Source: Bacteroidales bacterium (lineage in GTDB: Bacteria; Bacteroidota; Bacteroidia; Bacteroidales; WCHB1-69). Taken from it: a DNA stretch of 64,000 nt. The DNA lies in NCBI GenBank assembly GCA_017549765.1, contig JAFYNM010000010.1:1-64000 (forward strand). Reading direction: 5' to 3'. The notes under the pieces were generated by a model, which saw only the letters and a program-made list of their open reading frames with translations, did not search any database and was not told the DNA's origin. A program made the translations under genes and the position numbers. Shown here piece by piece: positions 43,573 through 52,779 of the stretch (the first letter of the stretch is position 1; every line of letters begins with the position of its first letter).

Positions 43573-45996
43573 TTATGAGATTTTTAATGATTTTCTGATA
43601 AATGGGACTTTGATCATCCAGCGGAACAATAGCGGCTGCAGGGTGTAGGTGATCAAGATGGTGGAGGCCATGCCGATGAGCGTACAGATGCCGATGGATT
43701 TGATGGCCGGGTGTGTGGCGAAGATCATGGCGCAGACCACGATGATGAGCACCAGGGCGGAGAAGAAAATGGCCACCTTGTGGTACGACAGCAGATGGGT
43801 GTCTTCACCGCGAGCCTCTGCCAACAGTCCCTGCACCACGAAGATGCTGTAGTCCACACCGATACCGAAGATAAAGGTGGAGATGACGATGTTGATGAGG
43901 TTGAACTGCAACCCGAAGATGGCCATCCAGCCCTGCACCACATACCAGCTCAGGAACATGGGCAGGAAGGCAAGCAACGCTACGGAGACCCTGCGGAAGG
44001 AGAGGAATAACACCGCCAAGACAAATAGGGAGGAGATGAGCAGGATGGATTTGAAATCCTTGTGTATCAAGGAGATCATATTGCCCGTGTAGTAGAAGGG
44101 GTCCACCACGACAGCGTGCGGCATGGCAGCGATTTGCTCATCCACATCGGCCTTGTGCTCTTCGCTCATCTCGGTGGCGTTGAAGATGAGAAAGCTGCCG
44201 TCAGACTCCTCAATAAAGTTGCAGAGCAGTCCGTCTGGAACAAGACTGTCGCCATAGAGGTCGCCCACCTCATAGTCGTTTTCCACCATGGCGCGGAAGG
44301 GGACGAAGATGGAGGGGTCGAGGTCGTGCGCGCGGGCGGCCTGCTGGACCGCTCGTACCGCTTCGTCCAGCTTCTCGGGTGTCCAATAGTCGCGCCACGC
44401 CTGGATGCGTCGTTCCTGCTCGGCTGCCGACTGGAACAGCATCGAGACGACCGGGGTGTATTTGGTCAGCACCTTGGCGTCCCGCAAAGAGTCGAGGGTG
44501 CGGGAGAGCCGACGGTTGGCGTCCAGGGCCTCGTCCAAGGTCGGCGCCACGACGGCATAGTAGCGCTGGATGCCACCGCTGGTGCACTTCTCGGCATAAA
44601 GGTTCTCGGAAGCATGCAAGGCATCGCTCTCATAGCCGATGTGCTTCAGATTGTTGTCAAACTGTACTTTGGGGGTAAAGATGAAACCGACCACGATGAT
44701 GAGAAGCAAGGCGATGATCAACACAGGATTGCGGTCGTATGCATAATGGTTGACGCGCTGGATGAGATGGAAGATCTTGTCATGATGCGAAGTTTTGCCA
44801 TCTTTCAAGAAATGGGGCAGGAAGACCAACGCGAACAACGTGTTGCCTATCAGCATGAAGGTGGCGAAAAGGCCGAAGTCCTGCAGCAACTCGCTCTTGG
44901 TGAACAAGAGTCCTAAGAAAGCACCTATGGTGGTGATGCATCCTAAGCAGACCGGCTTGGCCTCGTCGGAAAGCATCTTCTCCACATCGCCGACAAAGTG
45001 GTGGTGGATGATGACATGCAGGCAGTAGCTGACAGCTACGCCCAGGACCACCGAGCCGATGCCCAGGGCCATCAGCGACATGCCGCCCTTGATCCAGTAC
45101 ATGCAAGCCAAGGCGAAGAAGGTGCCGTAAGCTACTGGCAACACGTTCTGCCAAAGGATCCGCACACTCTTGAAGCAGATGCAGAGCAGAATCAGGATGA
45201 CCGCCAGCGACAGGCAGATGGTCAGTGCGATGTCGCGGTGCATCATGTGCGAGTTGCCGGCGGAGCGGACAGGCGAGCCGTGGAAGAGCACATGGGCATC
45301 CGGGTGCGCCTGCTCGAACTGCTGGATCCGCTTGTCGAGATAATGGACAACCTCGCTGCTGATATGAGAGTCGAAAGACTGGGCGTTGGGCGAGATGAAC
45401 ATCAAGGCCACAGTGCTGTCGGTGGAGAACAGATGGCCATCGATGAGGGTGTAGCCCATGCCTTCGGAGATCTCGGGCATCAGGTACTGGCGCAGGTTGA
45501 GGGGGTCGGTGGTGACCATCTGGGTCACAGAGCCTGTCTCGTCGTTCATCACCAACTCATAGTTCTGGGCCATGGTCTCGTCCGCCTGGGCGATGGCCTC
45601 GTCAAAACGGGGGTACAGGTCGGGGGAGACGAAGGAGGGCACGTGCGCCAGCGCATAGTCCAACGCGTTGATGGCGACATCCACATCCAGCTTGTAGAGG
45701 GTGTTGGCAATATGGTCGGGCTGCGTCAGGATGGAGTCCATCAGCTCATCGACGTAGGCCGTCATCACCTCGGGTGCCGCCCCGGTCATCTCCAGGAAGA
45801 TCTTGTCCTTCACCTTCAGATTGCCGAAGACCAGGCCGCTCTCTTTCTCATCGCCGGAAGGTAATAGCTGCGACAGGTCCTCCTCGTAGCGCACCTTGGT
45901 GCCGAAGAAGACAAAGACCACGCTGGTGACAATCAAGAGGGTGTATAATAAGGGCTTACGCTTCTGAAAAAATCTATATAACGATATAAAAAACAT
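43573..45996 (-). CDS. MMPL/RND-family membrane exporter
   Basis: An 807-residue RND-fold membrane protein with a first TM helix (YTLLIVTSVVFVFFG), a periplasmic loop (about 35-230), five TM helices (about 255-400), a second TM start near 440, a second loop (about 460-640) and five more TM helices at the end. Such MMPL proteins export lipids or lipid-like compounds using the proton gradient. The gene begins a three-gene run with LolA-like and PlsC-like genes (gaps 9 bp each). It has its own -7 box. No biosynthetic genes for a lipid or polyene adjoin it. Confidence 0.88.
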   Translation of the reverse strand: MFFISLYRFFQKRKPLLYTLLIVTSVVFVFFGTKVRYEEDLSQLLPSGDEKESGLVFGNLKVKDKIFLEMTGAAPEVMTAYVDELMDSILTQPDHIANTLYKLDVDVAINALDYALAHVPSFVSPDLYPRFDEAIAQADETMAQNYELVMNDETGSVTQMVTTDPLNLRQYLMPEISEGMGYTLIDGHLFSTDSTVALMFISPNAQSFDSHISSEVVHYLDKRIQQFEQAHPDAHVLFHGSPVRSAGNSHMMHRDIALTICLSLAVILILLCICFKSVRILWQNVLPVAYGTFFALACMYWIKGGMSLMALGIGSVVLGVAVSYCLHVIIHHHFVGDVEKMLSDEAKPVCLGCITTIGAFLGLLFTKSELLQDFGLFATFMLIGNTLFALVFLPHFLKDGKTSHHDKIFHLIQRVNHYAYDRNPVLIIALLLIIVVGFIFTPKVQFDNNLKHIGYESDALHASENLYAEKCTSGGIQRYYAVVAPTLDEALDANRRLSRTLDSLRDAKVLTKYTPVVSMLFQSAAEQERRIQAWRDYWTPEKLDEAVRAVQQAARAHDLDPSIFVPFRAMVENDYEVGDLYGDSLVPDGLLCNFIEESDGSFLIFNATEMSEEHKADVDEQIAAMPHAVVVDPFYYTGNMISLIHKDFKSILLISSLFVLAVLFLSFRRVSVALLAFLPMFLSWYVVQGWMAIFGLQFNLINIVISTFIFGIGVDYSIFVVQGLLAEARGEDTHLLSYHKVAIFFSALVLIIVVCAMIFATHPAIKSIGICTLIGMASTILITYTLQPLLFRWMIKVPFIRKSLKIS

Positions 45997-46045
45997 ATCA
46001 GATCTGTCGGCTTTCTTTCAACAATAGTGTTTTGAAACAAAGCGG

Positions 46046-46053
46046 CAAAAGTA
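46046..46053 (-). promoter_or_regulatory. -7 box for the MMPL/LolA/PlsC run
   Basis: TACTTTTG on the minus strand, 50 bp upstream of the MMPL ATG at 45996. Confidence 0.5.
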
Positions 46054-46119
46054 TAAAAAAATGCAATAAGCGCCCTACTTATACGCAAATAGTCAAGACG
46101 TTTTTCTTAGACCGCGAAT

Positions 46120-46530
46120 TTATGATGCACATGTGATAGGGTTGCCTGGATACAGTTTTGCACACAGATTGATGATGGAGTTTGCTAATTCAAAACCCCC
46201 TTCACAAGTCTTTTTGTTCTTCGTGCCATCATAACCCATGTGTAGGTGCATGGTTTCATAGCCGGAGTTTACAAGCTGCAATAATTTCCCGTCTCGCTGA
46301 GCGGCCGCTTTCTTGTATTTTTCGATAGATGGGCGCCCCTTGCCCTGTCGTACATTCAGAACCGCATCCAGGGCAATCAGACAGCCCTTCCACAAGGTGT
46401 CGCCAGCAATGCGGACATATTTCTTATCTTTAAACAATTTTGTTTCAGGATCATATTTGGATTTTTCTATGATCTCCTGCGCATTGGCCATATATCTTCT
46501 GGCCTCATCAAAAGGATTACTTTGTTCCAT
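46120..46530 (-). CDS. DUF5618-like protein
   Basis: A 136-residue helical protein (start at 46530, MEQSNPFDEARRYMANAQEI). The N-terminal half holds a repeated helical pattern, then KKYVRIAGDTLWKGCLIALD and a C-terminal LHMGYDGTKNKKTCEGG. These features match what I remember of the Bacteroidetes DUF5618 family, possibly a HEPN-like all-helical fold, but I could not check it. The longer upstream frame is not used because a -7 box lies between it and this ATG. It stands alone. Confidence 0.7.
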   Translation of the reverse strand: MEQSNPFDEARRYMANAQEIIEKSKYDPETKLFKDKKYVRIAGDTLWKGCLIALDAVLNVRQGKGRPSIEKYKKAAAQRDGKLLQLVNSGYETMHLHMGYDGTKNKKTCEGGFELANSIINLCAKLYPGNPITCAS

Positions 46531-46554
46531 AACTTTAGGTTTTATTATTCGCGG

Positions 46555-46562
46555 CAAAGATA
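46555..46562 (-). promoter_or_regulatory. -7 box for the DUF5618-like gene
   Basis: TATCTTTG on the minus strand, 25 bp upstream of the ATG at 46530. Confidence 0.5.
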
Positions 46563-46679
46563 TAAAATTTTGTGATATAAAAACAGATTTGCTAAATATT
46601 TTCAATAATATTTTCTGTAAATTAACAGTCGAGAATTAAAAGATAGTGATAATATGCAGGATGGTACTCTTTTGGTTAG

Positions 46680-46910
46680 CCGACATGAATGCCGCCCGCT
46701 CTGTCCGCCCTCTGACAGCGGCATCTTTTCCGCACCGCATGTCGGCCTTCCCACCCGCGTGCTCTATGGCGAAGTGTCTCGGAGAGACACTATCCAAATA
46801 ACCCCACACAAGCGACTGGAAGGAGCGAGTGTGGGGTATGGCATGTGCGCAAGGAGAAACTCGCGGCGCAGGTGACACCTGCTAAGGTGCATGTGGTGCG
46901 CCCGCCGCGA
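46680..46910. other. GC-rich, highly structured intergenic element upstream of eno (candidate ncRNA)
   Basis: The 480-bp gap between the DUF5618-like gene and eno holds a series of perfect inverted repeats: 46680-46687 with 46738-46745 (8 bp, enclosing a smaller hairpin at 46691-46722); 46773-46780 with 46784-46791 (8 bp, 3-base loop); 46801-46809 with 46829-46837 (9 bp); and 46861-46868 with 46903-46910 (8 bp, enclosing a near-palindrome at 46868-46882). The element is far richer in GC than its flanks. No convincing protein frame covers it. I could not match it to RNase P, tmRNA, SRP or 6S signatures. Strand and transcript are unknown. Confidence 0.5.
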
Positions 46911-46973
46911 AAGGGGAATCTGTGCATAATCACCAAAAAATAAGGAAGAATATGAAAATTCCGATGGTTTTTG

Positions 46974-46981
46974 TATCTTTG
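46974..46981 (+). promoter_or_regulatory. -7 box for eno
   Basis: TATCTTTG 29 bp upstream of the enolase ATG, matching TAnnTTTG. No clear TTG -33 element at the usual spacing. Confidence 0.5.
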
Positions 46982-46992
46982 CCGCCCGTTAA

Positions 46993-48300
<1,308 letters not shown>

Positions 48301-48325
48301 TTTCTTCCTGATAGAACCATAGCTA

Positions 48326-48364
48326 GGGAGAGGATGTTGTTTGACTTCCTCTCCCTTCTTTTTG
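48326..48364 (+). terminator. Intrinsic terminator of eno
   Basis: GGGAGAGGA (48326-48334) pairs with TCCTCTCCC (48347-48355) around a 12-base loop and is followed by a T-rich run (TTCTTTTTT). It begins 25 bp after the enolase stop. Confidence 0.85.
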
Positions 48365-48423
48365 AATTCATGCGAACTTGCTCGGATTGTGCAAGTTTGG
48401 GGTCTGCGCCTATTTCGCCTAAT

Positions 48424-48984
48424 CTATAGGAGAACCAATAATAATGTCAGGAGCAGCGCCACGCCGAGACCACCCAGCGTGACACCTAGGATGGTACTGT
48501 TCTGATCCACCACTGTCACCACAGCATCGGGATTGTTAATCGTGTTCTGCATGTTGCTCTGCACAATCCCATTCATTCCGCATATTGTATTGTAGTCTTT
48601 GCTCGCACTACAATTGCTCACACTCAGGTCTTGCACATATTCCTGTCCCTTGGAATCCTTCTTCAACTGGAACTTCACCGTGTATGAGACGCTGTTGTTG
48701 TCGGAATCCAGATAGCTGTATTCCTGATATTGCCAGTAGTTGTTCTTCATGGCACTGCCATAGCCGGTATAATAGGAATAGGAAGTGCCAGACACGGACA
48801 CCTCGTTTTTTGTCTCATTGGCAGTTCCGCTCAGGGTAAAGCCCTTTTCAGACAATTGCTCCGAGATCGTAGCCACGGTACTGTCGTAATAAGAAGAGGA
48901 GACAGCACGGAAAGTGGTGGTGCAACTCATAGCCAACAATGCGGCCACAGCGAAAAATGATAGGAGAAAACAAAATCTTCTCAT
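48424..48984 (-). CDS. Small lipoprotein with C-terminal transmembrane helix
   Basis: A 186-residue protein from the ATG at 48984. The lipobox LLAMSC sets the lipid anchor near residue 20. A central Ser/Tyr-rich region is predicted to be beta-structured (GTSYSYYTGYGSAMKNNYWQYQ), and the C-terminus is a hydrophobic helix (GVTLGGLGVALLLTLLLVLL). I recognise no family. It lies 26 bp downstream of a 28-residue microprotein gene on the same strand, which may be co-transcribed. Length and composition suggest a surface or periplasmic membrane-associated protein. Confidence 0.65.
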   Translation of the reverse strand: MRRFCFLLSFFAVAALLAMSCTTTFRAVSSSYYDSTVATISEQLSEKGFTLSGTANETKNEVSVSGTSYSYYTGYGSAMKNNYWQYQEYSYLDSDNNSVSYTVKFQLKKDSKGQEYVQDLSVSNCSASKDYNTICGMNGIVQSNMQNTINNPDAVVTVVDQNSTILGVTLGGLGVALLLTLLLVLL

Positions 48985-49010
48985 AAGATGATTATTTTTG
49001 TGTTGCATTT

Positions 49011-49097
49011 TTAGCTACGAGGTTCTTTACCCATAAAGATTCCGAAGAAAGTTTCAATAATCCATGCGATTCCGCCGATGATGATTAAAAGGCCCAT
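49011..49097 (-). CDS. 28-residue membrane microprotein
   Basis: ATG at 49097 opens a frame of 28 codons ending TAA at 49011-49013. The peptide begins MGLLIIIGGIAWII, continues with FFGIFMG and ends KEPRS: one hydrophobic helix of about 20 residues and a short charged tail, typical of a single-pass membrane microprotein. It lies 26 bp upstream of the small lipoprotein gene on the same strand. I have no homologue in mind; coding capacity is suggested only by the composition and position. Confidence 0.5.
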   Translation of the reverse strand: MGLLIIIGGIAWIIETFFGIFMGKEPRS

Positions 49098-49228
49098 ATT
49101 TCTTTGTTTTTAGCGTGTTTAATAATTACTTGTATTCCAATAATCGGAGAGTTTTCTTTCCTGATTATTGCAAGTGCAAAAAAACAAACCAAGCATGACA
49201 TCTCTTGTCTTTCACCATTTTTTATTTT

Positions 49229-49245
49229 GTGACAGGATTTGTCAC
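49229..49245 (+). promoter_or_regulatory. Candidate operator palindrome upstream of the WYL regulator
   Basis: GTGACA (49229-49234) and TGTCAC (49240-49245) form a perfect 6-bp inverted repeat with a 5-bp spacer. It sits just upstream of the TACTTTTG -7 box at 49256-49263, in the zone where a regulator would block or aid RNA polymerase. An autoregulatory site for the WYL protein is the simplest idea, but another regulator could bind it. Confidence 0.45.
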
Positions 49246-49255
49246 TAAGATATAG

Positions 49256-49263
49256 TACTTTTG
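49256..49263 (+). promoter_or_regulatory. -7 box for the WYL regulator gene
   Basis: TACTTTTG 32 bp upstream of the ATG at 49296. A five-codon frame (ATG at 49282) ends by overlapping that ATG (ATGA), which could act as a leader peptide. Confidence 0.55.
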
Positions 49264-49295
49264 CCGCATGATTATGATATCATGAATAAAATAGA

Positions 49296-50204
49296 ATGAA
49301 TATGGATCAGCCAAGAATTGTACGGGAGCTACAACTGCTAATGGCTTTAGCCAACAATCGATACGCCACCAACGAGGAGATATGCGATCGGTTCGAGTTC
49401 ACCCCACGGACATTGTATCGGTATATTGACTCTTTCCGGGAAGCCGGTTTTGTGGTCAAAAAAAACGAACATGGCGTGTATCGGCTGGAAACTGCCACTA
49501 ACAAATTGACCAGACACCTCAGTGAATTACTGCATTTCTCGGAAGAAGAGGAAGTTATTCTGAACTACGCCATTGACTCTATAGAGCCAACCACCAGAAC
49601 CAGAGAACTGCTCAAGAAGAAACTGTATGCGCTGTATGACTATAAAGCCATCGCCAAAGTGGCTTTTGAAAAAAAAGACATGAAACATATCCAACTGTTG
49701 ATAGATGCCATTGGAATGCGCAAACAGGTAATCCTGAAAAATTACCGTTCCTCACATAGCAACACCACCTCTGACCGGTTGGTTGAACCCTATGCCTTCA
49801 CCGACACATTGGATCAAATCTGGTGCTATGAGATCAGCAGCAAGACAGTCAAAATATTCAAAATCGCCAGGATTGGCGATGTGGAAACCACTCTCCAATC
49901 TTGGAAATATGAAAAAAAACACAAGACAGGCTTTGTGGATATTTTCCGCATTCACAGCACCCAAAGATTCCCTGTTCAGCTCAAATTGTCGCTCAGGGCT
50001 GCCAACCTCTTAATGGAAGAATATCCCCTTTCCACCAAGTACCTCACTGAGATTGAAGGGAATCGCTATCTTCTCCAGACAGATGTCTGCAGTTTTGACG
50101 GTATCACCCGGTTTATTTTGGGCCTCTATGACGATATTGAAATATTGGGAAGTCCAGACCTTAAAAGTTTTGTGCAGTATAAAATCAAAATGTTGAACAG
50201 ATAA
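49296..50204 (+). CDS. HTH/WYL-domain transcriptional regulator
   Basis: A 302-residue regulator of the YafY type: an N-terminal winged helix-turn-helix (about 5-65; TNEEICDRFEFTPRTLYRYI) and a WYL domain (about 135-220; KQVILKNYRSS, WCYEIS, FKIARIGDVE), which in relatives binds nucleic acid or nucleotide ligands. Its target is unknown. The gene is monocistronic, with an operator-like palindrome and a -7 box upstream and a strong terminator downstream shared with the convergent creD operon. WYL regulators in bacteria often govern DNA-damage or defence genes; I see no such system in this window. Confidence 0.88.
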   Translation: MNMDQPRIVRELQLLMALANNRYATNEEICDRFEFTPRTLYRYIDSFREAGFVVKKNEHGVYRLETATNKLTRHLSELLHFSEEEEVILNYAIDSIEPTTRTRELLKKKLYALYDYKAIAKVAFEKKDMKHIQLLIDAIGMRKQVILKNYRSSHSNTTSDRLVEPYAFTDTLDQIWCYEISSKTVKIFKIARIGDVETTLQSWKYEKKHKTGFVDIFRIHSTQRFPVQLKLSLRAANLLMEEYPLSTKYLTEIEGNRYLLQTDVCSFDGITRFILGLYDDIEILGSPDLKSFVQYKIKMLNR

Positions 50205-50214
50205 TACAAAAAAA

Positions 50215-50242
50215 ACGGACTGACGATCGTCAGTCCGTTTTT
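50215..50242. terminator. Bidirectional terminator between WYL regulator and creD
   Basis: A 24-bp perfect palindrome centred on GACGATCGTC (50215-50238), with an A-run before and five T after. It lies between two convergent genes ending at 50204 (plus) and 50255 (minus). Confidence 0.9.
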
Positions 50243-50254
50243 CAAAGCAGTGGA

Positions 50255-51613
50255 TTATGAATTATACCACTTGATCCGGCTCGTGATGAACATCGCCACC
50301 GCGAGAATGATGAACAGTCCGATGCTGCCGGCGAGCAGGGCGTAAGTCTCCATCTGCATCAGGATATAGATGAAGCCGTACAGGACGGCCAGCAGTCCGC
50401 CGACCAGCAAAGCCGGTTTCTTCTCCTTGAGGATGGCCGCCATGAAGATGGTGATGAGCGCGATGGTCATCACCGATGCGATGAGGTAGGCGCCCCAGAA
50501 GACCACATGCTCGCTGAACGACAGCAGCAAGGTATAGTAGAGCAACAGCGCGACACCTACCAACAAGTACTGCACCGGATGGATGCGCACGCCCGTGCGG
50601 ATCTCCACGAAGAAGACAGTCGCGAAGGTCAGCACGATGATCAGGAAGGCGTACTTGATGGAACGCTCGTTCTGCTGGTACTGTTCCACCGGCAGGCGCA
50701 CCTCCACCCCGAAACTCTCCCCGTTCTCGTTGTCGTACCAAAAACTCCGACTCCAGTCCGTCATCACTTCGCGCAGACTGGTGTTGAGGGAGAGCACTTT
50801 CCATGTGGCCTCGAACCCTTGGTCGCTCACCTCGCGTGTGACGGGCAGGAAGTTGCCTTGGAAATTGGGTGTCGCGCAGTTGGAGACCAGATGCACACTC
50901 GTGGCCCCGCCCACTGGGAAGAAATGCAGATTACGGGATCCTTTCAACCCCAATTTCACTCGGTACTCTGCACTGTCATGGGTCATCAATTCGGCGAGAC
51001 TGATGGGACTGACGATGACTGCCCCCAACTCCTTGTCTTGGCCCGATCCCATCTTGTAATCCTTGCCTCCCAAGGTGAAGACCACATTGTCGGTCAAGCC
51101 CCGCAAGTCGCCCAGACCGACGAGCAGGCGCGCTCCGTCAAAATCGTATTGGTCGGGATGAATGCCCATTTCCTCCAACTTCGACCACTGGAAGTTGCCA
51201 TGCATGTCAAGATCGGACGTGAAGACCGCAACGTCAAAGATGCCTTTATGCAGCTTTTGCGTCTGAACGTCCCCGTTGACTGTCAACTCCTCCGGCAACA
51301 GATAGGCGTCCGGTATTTTTTCTGTCCTGCCCGGAATGAGGACGACAGGTCCCACGATCGTCTGCTCACGGCTCCACATACGGCCCACCTCTGACTCCGC
51401 ATCGCGGGAGCTGGTGTTGCGCTCTCGGATAAGACTTAGGATCATGTGCTGGGGGATGAGCATCAGGAGGCCCATTACCACGATAATGATGATTTTCAAG
51501 CCCAACTTGGCCTGACTGAGTTTGGAATTGCCTTTCTGGGCAACTCCCCGTTGGTTGCGATTGGATGACGGCTGTGCGTCATACGGTTGATTTTCTTCTG
51601 AAAAATTGTTCAT
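50255..51613 (-). CDS. creD: CreD-like inner-membrane protein
   Basis: A 452-residue membrane protein. A long N-terminal tail rich in Asn/Gln/Ser (to about 30) precedes a TM helix (LKIIIIVVMGLLMLIPQHMI), a periplasmic domain (about 65-310) and five or six C-terminal TM helices (about 313-450). The motif RERNTSSRDAESEVGRMWS and the domain order match the CreD family, an envelope-integrity protein linked to beta-lactam response in some bacteria. It is the third gene of an apparent operon with a membrane protein and a winged-helix regulator. Confidence 0.85.
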   Translation of the reverse strand: MNNFSEENQPYDAQPSSNRNQRGVAQKGNSKLSQAKLGLKIIIIVVMGLLMLIPQHMILSLIRERNTSSRDAESEVGRMWSREQTIVGPVVLIPGRTEKIPDAYLLPEELTVNGDVQTQKLHKGIFDVAVFTSDLDMHGNFQWSKLEEMGIHPDQYDFDGARLLVGLGDLRGLTDNVVFTLGGKDYKMGSGQDKELGAVIVSPISLAELMTHDSAEYRVKLGLKGSRNLHFFPVGGATSVHLVSNCATPNFQGNFLPVTREVSDQGFEATWKVLSLNTSLREVMTDWSRSFWYDNENGESFGVEVRLPVEQYQQNERSIKYAFLIIVLTFATVFFVEIRTGVRIHPVQYLLVGVALLLYYTLLLSFSEHVVFWGAYLIASVMTIALITIFMAAILKEKKPALLVGGLLAVLYGFIYILMQMETYALLAGSIGLFIILAVAMFITSRIKWYNS

Positions 51614-51654
51614 GATGTTGAAATTTAAAAGGGTTTATACTGATTTTTTCTTTA

Positions 51655-51682
51655 GCTGTCGGCCTTTGGCTATTGGCTGAAT
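51655..51682. repeat. Short heptad array (four GCYNTNG-like units)
   Basis: Four consecutive 7-bp units, each starting with GC, fill part of the 119-bp gap between creD and the winged-helix gene. They resemble the units at 25165 and 62819. Confidence 0.6.
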
Positions 51683-51732
51683 TTCTGTTTATAAAGAACT
51701 TTGCATTTCAAAGTGGAAAGGTCAAAAAAAAA

Positions 51733-52029
51733 TTATTTGTTCAGTTGGAGAAGGTTTTCGAGGGCTTGGAGGTGCTGGGTGAAAGCTGCTCGTCCCGCCT
51801 CCGTGACGGAGAAGAGGGTGTTGGGCTTGCGGCCGATGAACTTCTTCTCGCAGCGGATGTAGCCAGCCTCCTCCAGGTAGCGGGTGTGACTGGCCAGGTT
51901 GCCGTCGGTGACCTCCAACAACGTCTTCAGTGTGGTGAAGTCGGCGGCACCGTTGGCCATCAGGATGGACATGACGCCCAGTCGCACCTTGTTCTCGAAA
52001 GCTTTGTTCAGTCCGTCTATGAACGTCAT
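51733..52029 (-). CDS. Winged-helix transcriptional regulator (HTH_34-like)
   Basis: A 98-residue DNA-binding protein starting at MTFIDGLNKAF (52029), with a winged helix (residues 10-90; ENKVRLGVMSILMANG, LEVTDGNLASHTRYLEEAGY, KFIGRKPNTLFSVTEAG). The frame is longer upstream, but those residues are out-of-family and overlap the previous gene, so I reject them. One base separates the ATG from the previous gene's stop. It likely regulates its own operon and creD; the signal is unknown. Confidence 0.85.
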   Translation of the reverse strand: MTFIDGLNKAFENKVRLGVMSILMANGAADFTTLKTLLEVTDGNLASHTRYLEEAGYIRCEKKFIGRKPNTLFSVTEAGRAAFTQHLQALENLLQLNK

Positions 52030-52030
52030 G

Positions 52031-52663
52031 TTAGCGGGATTTTTTTTCGTACAACATGATATATAGGATGCCGAAGAGGATATGGAGCACGCCGAAGCCG
52101 AGGAACCAAAAAAGGAGGGCTTGATGGACCACGAAGCAGTCGATGAGGCCGAGCAGGATTTCACCATAGCCCAGAAAGCGCATGGCGGGGTAGGTGTAGT
52201 GCTGGCATTCCACGAGGGCAAGGCCGTAGAAGATGAGCATGATGGAGGAGGTGAGTCCGTAATGGCCTTGCAGAATCATGGCCAACGAGAGAAGACCGCC
52301 CGCCACCATGGGGATCATGAAGCTGAACATCATCTTACGCATCCGGCTGTCGAAGCCAAAAGGCAGATGGTGACGTTTGGCTTTGGCGTAAGCCATGATA
52401 GTCACGGTAGCTGACGAGATGACAAGCAGAACCAGTGCCGCCACAATGGCCGTGGTGATCCGGATGCCGAGAGGCGCGAGTCCCATATCGCGGTGCAGGA
52501 AGGGAATTTCCAATCCGATGATGCCCGCTGCGATGACCGCCGCCACGCATGCATACAGTCCCACGATGACGATAGACCATCCGCTAATAGCCTGAAACTG
52601 AGACGACTTACTCATCATCTCTTTAATGTCGGTCAGTGTTTTTTCAATCTCTTTTCGCTCCAT
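52031..52663 (-). CDS. Conserved six-TM membrane protein
   Basis: A 210-residue membrane protein of unknown function. A short N-terminal helix (EIEKTLTDIKEMMSKSS) precedes about six TM segments (SIVIVGLYACVAAVIAA, TTAIVAALVLLVISSATV, FMIPMVAGGLLSLAM, SIMLIFYGLALVE, GYGEILLGLIDCFVVH, WFLGFGVLHILFGILYI). It opens the operon with a winged-helix regulator and CreD; the same three-gene arrangement would be worth checking in other Bacteroidetes. No catalytic residues stand out. Confidence 0.8.
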   Translation of the reverse strand: MERKEIEKTLTDIKEMMSKSSQFQAISGWSIVIVGLYACVAAVIAAGIIGLEIPFLHRDMGLAPLGIRITTAIVAALVLLVISSATVTIMAYAKAKRHHLPFGFDSRMRKMMFSFMIPMVAGGLLSLAMILQGHYGLTSSIMLIFYGLALVECQHYTYPAMRFLGYGEILLGLIDCFVVHQALLFWFLGFGVLHILFGILYIMLYEKKSR

Positions 52664-52685
52664 ATTTCAAAAGTACTTTGCGCCG

Positions 52686-52693
52686 CAAAGATA
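52686..52693 (-). promoter_or_regulatory. -7 box for the membrane protein/winged-helix/creD operon
   Basis: TATCTTTG on the minus strand, 23 bp upstream of the ATG at 52663. Confidence 0.5.
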
Positions 52694-52729
52694 ATAATTT
52701 TTTGAATATGCAAGACATTTTTGTAAAAA

Positions 52730-52759
52730 AAAAGAGTGGGCCCTTGAGTCCACTCTTTT
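52730..52759 (-). terminator. Terminator of the COG2403-like gene
   Basis: AAAAGAGTGG (52730-52739) pairs with CCACTCTTTT (52750-52759) around a 10-base loop; on the minus strand a T-run follows. It lies 20 bp after that gene's stop. Confidence 0.8.
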
Positions 52760-52779
52760 TTGTGTTCGAGAGAGAAGGA

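Noticed and set aside
46654..46875. Small open frames in the structured region before eno
   Set aside because: Both strands carry frames here because the region is stop-poor and GC-rich; the translations show no motif and the inverted repeats explain the sequence better.
46680..46910. The structured element as RNase P RNA, tmRNA, SRP RNA or 6S RNA
   Set aside because: I looked for the conserved cores (for example GAGGAAAGTC, or the SRP GGAAG...AGCAG loop) on both strands and did not find them.
51733..52221. The longer N-terminal extension of the winged-helix regulator
   Set aside because: The extra 64 residues are Ser/Pro/Trp-rich, lie inside the upstream membrane-protein gene in another frame, and are followed by an ATG with normal spacing.
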